A stretch of DNA of 64,000 nt, taken from NCBI RefSeq assembly GCF_001625215.2, contig NC_030383.2:5530779-5594778 (forward strand). Reading direction: 5' to 3'. The stretch is from Daucus carota subsp. sativus (lineage: Eukaryota; Streptophyta; Magnoliopsida; Apiales; Apiaceae). The translations under genes and the position numbers were made by a program. Under the pieces are notes generated by a model that was not told where the DNA came from, made no database searches, and saw only the letters and a program-made list of their open reading frames with translations. Positions 59,320 through 64,000 of this stretch are shown here, piece after piece (position 1 is the stretch's first letter; each line of letters starts with the position of its first letter).

Positions 59320-60691
59320 TGTGCGGTACCCTTTTGTTTGTGTGTATTAAACGAGTGCCGATCAGTGTGGGTGAGATGGGAGGTACGAGGCTTTAATCAA
59401 TTGCATATATGTTTGACTGGAAACCTTTCCAAACACAACTAGTTAAACTGAACCAGAGCAGCTTCAGATTATGGTTAAAATATTGGAACGCTTAAATTTA
59501 CGAAATCTATCAAAGATGTTTCATTTTATTTTCACATATTTAATAAGTAAAAAATAATTCTCTAAAAAAATATTTATGTAAAAAAATATCGCCTAGCTTA
59601 TTTAAATTATGATTTCAAATATTTAAAAATTCTGATGATATTTAATCAAGATTTTAAATTATGCTTAAAACATTAATGATATTTTATTGAGATTATTTAA
59701 AATTCATTAAATGATGATGGATTTCTTTTAATTTCATATAATGACAGATTTTGTGAGATCATTTTATATTTTTTAAATTTCATCCTGATCTACAAGAATT
59801 TTGATGCATTATGCTCAAATGTTAGAGTATCTACGTTAATTGAACGACATTTTTTCGAATACGCTACACCAAATATAAAATTAAAATAATATATAATCCA
59901 TATAATTTATAAATTATTATTTCCTTTTTTCCTATAATCTCTTTACCATTTTTTTAAACTGTTAGACACGAATTTTAAAATGCATATAAAGTACAGTTCA
60001 GGATTTGTTTTAAAAAATTTCTTGTTCAGTATAATTTAGAAAAAAAATTTGAAATTAATTATCAAACCATATCTTATGAGAATTTTAAAATATACGTCAA
60101 ATCTCTATCACTGATATAACTAATTGAGGAGACAAAAAAGTATTAAAATGATCTATTAGTATTTCAAAATCACTGCTGTTCGGTGTGGCCAAAGCACTTG
60201 AACATGCTAAATTTGCTGATTAATTGGTAGAAATCAAATTTATAACACCGCCTCATTTCATGACAAATATTCATCATGCATGATGTAATAAAGTACATTG
60301 ATTCAATTTTGAGCAAAAAGAAACAAGACGTGCTCGAATGTTGAGAAAAGAAAGTTGACTCACAAATATAATAGGACAACGTGGTTAACACTAAAGTTTT
60401 GTGATCGATAGAATGTTTTGTTAATCAAATAAATAATCAATTATCAATCATGGAACTAAACAAATTCTTTGTGGTATGCAAAAACTGAGGTGAGAATTAG
60501 TAATGACCAAACAAAATTGCAACGTTCATGCAAGACCCTTCTTTTTCTCCCTTCCACTTCTCTCTCAATAATCTCTCTGCCATTCCCAGAGAGAGAGTGT
60601 TTTTTTTGTTACCTAAACAACAAAACAATTTCAAAAAATTGTCCATTTTATTCTTGATAGAATTGTTGAGATCTTTCACCAATGTGCAACA
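59320..60691. promoter_or_regulatory. Divergent intergenic region between copy 2 and the WD40 gene
   Basis: The two genes start away from each other, so both promoters lie here. AT-rich repeat phrases shared with 49780-50420 occur at about 59520-59900. A CT-rich leader (CCCTTCCACTTCTCTCTC, near 60550) precedes the WD40 start codon. TATA boxes were not assigned. Confidence 0.45.
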
Positions 60692-63600
60692 ATGGACGTC
60701 AAGAGGACATTAACTATGAACTGGGACCGTATAGGAGACGACGATGACCAGTTCTTTGAGTCCTGCGATCGGATTTCATCAGCTTTACCTGTTGACTTGG
60801 ATTCATCTGATGAAGAATACGATGACAGTCGAATGTCATTTGCTTCTGCGGTCTCCTCTGCAGCAGTACTTAAAGAAATACGCAGTGTCAGCTTCAAGTC
60901 ATCCGCGAATCCTCCATCTGTGTTGGAGAATTATGATGTATGGATGGCGGAACCAGGGTCTGTTCAGGACCGACGAAAGCGTCTGTTTCAAGGTATGGGG
61001 CTGAATAGTAACAGAGATCTTCTGGCCATGGCCAGTGCCAGGTTTGGTAGAGGTGTTTCGAAGAAAATTGTGCCCCAGAGGCAGGAAGGTGATGATAAAT
61101 CTAAGAAAGAAGAATCGAAGAAAGAGGCTGTGAGCAAGACTGAGGGCGAGAAGAAGAATGCAAATGAGAATGCTCCTCAGGCATTGCCAGCAACAGCTAT
61201 TTTACTTGTTCGTTCTAGATCAGATGGAGAAATAACATCACTTTTATCTGATTCCAGAATGAGGAGAAAAGAGTTGAAGGGAACTGTTTCAAAACAGCGC
61301 CTTCATCGGACATTCTCACTTATCATGACACCAAATGTTGATGTATGTAAGGTTACCAAAGCTGTAAGATTTGAATCACCAGGAGGTAGTTCCTCACTAA
61401 ATAGCGATGACCAATTAGGATCATATTTCCTAATAAGGAATTTAGATACTGGAACTGAATTCATCGTTAAGGAATACAATGACGACGGAATGTGGAACAA
61501 ACTCAGTGATCTTCAGACAGGAAAGCAGCTTACAATGGAAGAATTCGAGAAGTCTGTAGGACATTCGCCAGTTGTGAAGGAGTTGATGCATCGAACAAGT
61601 TTAACAAAAAATCCAGATGACGAAAAGAAAGTACCTGCAACTGCAGACTCATCGATTGCTAAAAGCATTAGAAACAGCAAGAAAAAAGGGGCTGCACTAT
61701 TGAAGAACATAAAGGATGTAGCAAATAGCATGAGTATCCTTATGGGCGACAAAGAAAAAGCACAGCAACAGGCACCGCCAGAACAGAAAACCAACAACAA
61801 AAACTCCTCTTCCCAGTGGGTAAAAGTCCGTCAGCAAGGAAAGCAGTATAAAGAATTTACGGGTTTGCACTTGTGTCAAGAAATCCAGGCTCACGAAGGA
61901 TCTATTTGGACCATTAAGTTCAGCCCTGATACATGTTTCCTTGCCAGCGCAGGAGAAGATAAGGTTATCCATGTCTGGGAAGTGCAAGAATGTGAAGTTG
62001 TGTCATCAAGACCGCCTGATGATACGAATTCTTCCAGCTCCACACCAGTACACCCAATGGCAGGCAGTTCTCCTGATCGCCCTCCTCTGCCAGAGAATAA
62101 CCCTGCCCCAGCAGAGAAGAAAACAAAAGGAAAGAACTCAAGCAAGAAAAAGGGGAACTCAATTCCCGACTATGTCAATGTGCCAGGGACTGTATTTGCG
62201 CTTTCGGAACGACCAGTATGTTCCTTCACAGGTCATCAGGATGATGTTTTGGATCTCTCCTGGTCAAAGTCTCAGGTTAGCAAACTCACTCACATAAAGC
62301 GTTGATGTAGAGAATTAAAAAAAATCTAAAACGCAATGAAGAATCAGTATAACAGCAAAAGAAGCTTATACAAATGCCTTTACATTTTCTGTTAACGATG
62401 CAAATTTTAATACATGTACAGCTACTGCTTTCATCTTCGATGGACAAGACAGTTAGACTGTGGGACATGGAAACAAAAGACTGTTTAAAGATGTTTTCTC
62501 ACAATGATTATGGTGAGAGGCATACACTTACAATTTTAAAGTTCATGGCTCTGACCTAACAGTTGAATAACCTTATATTCTTATTTATGAGATACACATA
62601 ACTCATGATGCAAGATTGGCTTCGCAGTTACATGTATACAATTCAATCCAGCGGACGATGATTACTTTATCAGTGGTTCACTGGATGCAAAGATTCGTAT
62701 TTGGAACGTACCTAATCGGCAAGTTGTAGACTGGATGGATGTACATGAAATGGTTACGGCCGCTTGTTATAATCCTGACGGTCAGGTAGCTGCTAATTGC
62801 TTTTCTAGTTTTCATCTGACCAATTGATCTAAATCCATTATCAAGCCACGAGTATAGTTATGCTTCTTTTGTTGTAACCTGTACACATGAGCGAAAGTAG
62901 AAGCCTTTGATACTTTCTTAGATGTCAGATCAACTGTAAAACAACAGAATTATAGCTATATAAGGAAATATAATTCTCATACACAAAGATTTGAGTACCA
63001 GTGGCAGTTATTAACATCCTAAGTTTTCAGATCAAAACAAATCAAAAAAGCAAATCTATAGTAAGTTAAAAGTTAATTCAGAAACGATTATGATAATATG
63101 GTTTGGCTTCTGAGAATCAGTATATAACATGAATTTTTACACTCCGCTGTCATTTTTCAGAGTGCTGTAATCGGTTCACATAAAGGAACTTGTCGCTTGT
63201 ATAGCACAGCTGGTAATGATCTATATTCTTGATCAATTTCCCATTTCTCCTACTTGCTATCTTTAACAAACATGTACTTAAGCATGTCAAGCTTAGTTTA
63301 GTGTTAAACTAAATCATTGTATTAAGATTTATATATATTTATCTTCTGTTTGATTCATGGTAATCTAGATTCAAAGCTTGAGCAGAAAGAGAATATTGAT
63401 ATTCAAACTAAGAAAAAAGCTCCGCCAAAGAAAGTTACAGGTTTTCAGGTGAACCTCTTTGTTTCTGTGATTTTGTTGTCTCATTCAAGATCTATGGTAA
63501 AGTTAATCCTTATAACAATACTTAAGTATTCTAATCAATATCACAGTATAACCCATCAAATCCATCTGAACTGCTAATTACTTCTGCGGACTCACGGATT

Positions 63601-64000
63601 AGAATATTCGATGGATCAGATATCACTCACAAGTTCAGAGGTATGTCCTAGCATTTCTGCGGTATTGGACAGGTATTCAGTTCATTTATCACCAAATTAA
63701 TTGAATGTTGATATTTATTTTGACAGGACATAGAAATACTAGCAGCCAAATTGCATCTTCCTTCAGTCCAGATGGAAAATATATCATAAGCGCAAGTGAA
63801 GATTCTCAAGTCTTTGTCTGGAAACTGGAAGAGTCTCGAAATGGTAAAAGCAAAACACTTGTTAGTATTGCATCTCATGAACATTTCCCCAGTAAGGATG
63901 TTTCGGTTGCCATTCCATGGCCTGGTAGTATAAAAAATGAGGTTCCAGTTGTAGAATTACATTCCAGAAAGCACTCAAAACGCACAACGCCACAATCCCA
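60692..64000 (+). CDS. WD40-repeat protein (WDR44-like), 3' part beyond the window
   Basis: Exons seen: 60692-62275, 62422-62512, 62628-62785, 63161-63212, 63369-63448, 63547-63640 and 63727 to the window end; frame continues to base 64000. The first exon encodes a roughly 390-aa N-terminal region that starts with acidic DRIGDDDDQFFES, contains a Lys/Glu-rich segment and ends before the first WD repeat. WD-type units follow: AHEGSIWTIKFSPDTCFLAS..VIHVWEV, LLLSSSMDKTVRLWDM, YFISGSLDAKIRIWNV, ELLITSADSRIRIFDG and YIISASEDSQVFVWKL. Such propellers are protein-interaction scaffolds; plant WDR44-like proteins are little studied, so no pathway is assigned. A low-complexity Pro/Ser/Lys insert separates the first and second repeats. 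Confidence 0.9.

Noticed and set aside
1..64000. tRNA, rRNA or microRNA genes
   Set aside because: None recognised by eye; only the tRNA-complementary primer sites of the retroelements were seen. A covariance-model search would be decisive.

Overview
The window is plant nuclear DNA: spliced genes with GT-AG introns, a type 2 plant metallothionein, AT-rich intergenic DNA and many plant transposon families. Gene content fits a dicot. The abundance of Stowaway elements ending CTCCCTCCGT would suit an asterid such as an umbellifer, but that placement is a guess.

Layout. (a) 388-17603 (+): a kinesin-10-like motor gene with 13 coding exons. Its last intron (4096-17558) holds a complete 12,968-bp Ty3/gypsy (Tat-clade) LTR retrotransposon in antisense orientation, with LTRs that look identical and a 5-bp target duplication. 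The element carries a 1928-aa gag-pol polyprotein on the minus strand. It also carries a spliced antisense gene on the plus strand with its own promoter, and a CCCGGG-rich tandem array between the two. (b) 18042-18490 (-): a two-exon type 2 metallothionein with a GA/CT-rich intron. (c) 21378-24998 (-): a DUF4378 (TRM-like) protein. (d) 25-35.5 kb: gene-poor DNA filled with small DNA transposons, including hAT, Stowaway and a 193-bp Mutator-like MITE present three times. (e) 35572-37907 (+): a POL/PLL-type protein phosphatase 2C. (f) 38-42.6 kb: gene-poor, with a Stowaway and a 929-bp hAT-like element. (g) 42611-49171 and 50877-59319 (both -): two tandem pectin acetylesterase paralogs of 12 exons each, one with a hAT-like element and the other with a TRIM retroelement in intron 3. 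(h) 60692-64000 (+): the 5' part of a WD40-repeat protein gene, cut by the window edge.

The host genes have unrelated jobs (microtubule motor, metal binding, cytoskeletal scaffold, signalling phosphatase, wall pectin deacetylation, WD40 scaffold), so no operon-like cooperation is implied. Gene models were built by hand from splice sites, frame continuity and family resemblance. All exon joins given preserve frame and total to whole codons. The most unusual item is the retrotransposon: recent by its LTRs, with an internally promoted antisense gene, a palindrome near that promoter, and an array rich in ACCCGGGT.
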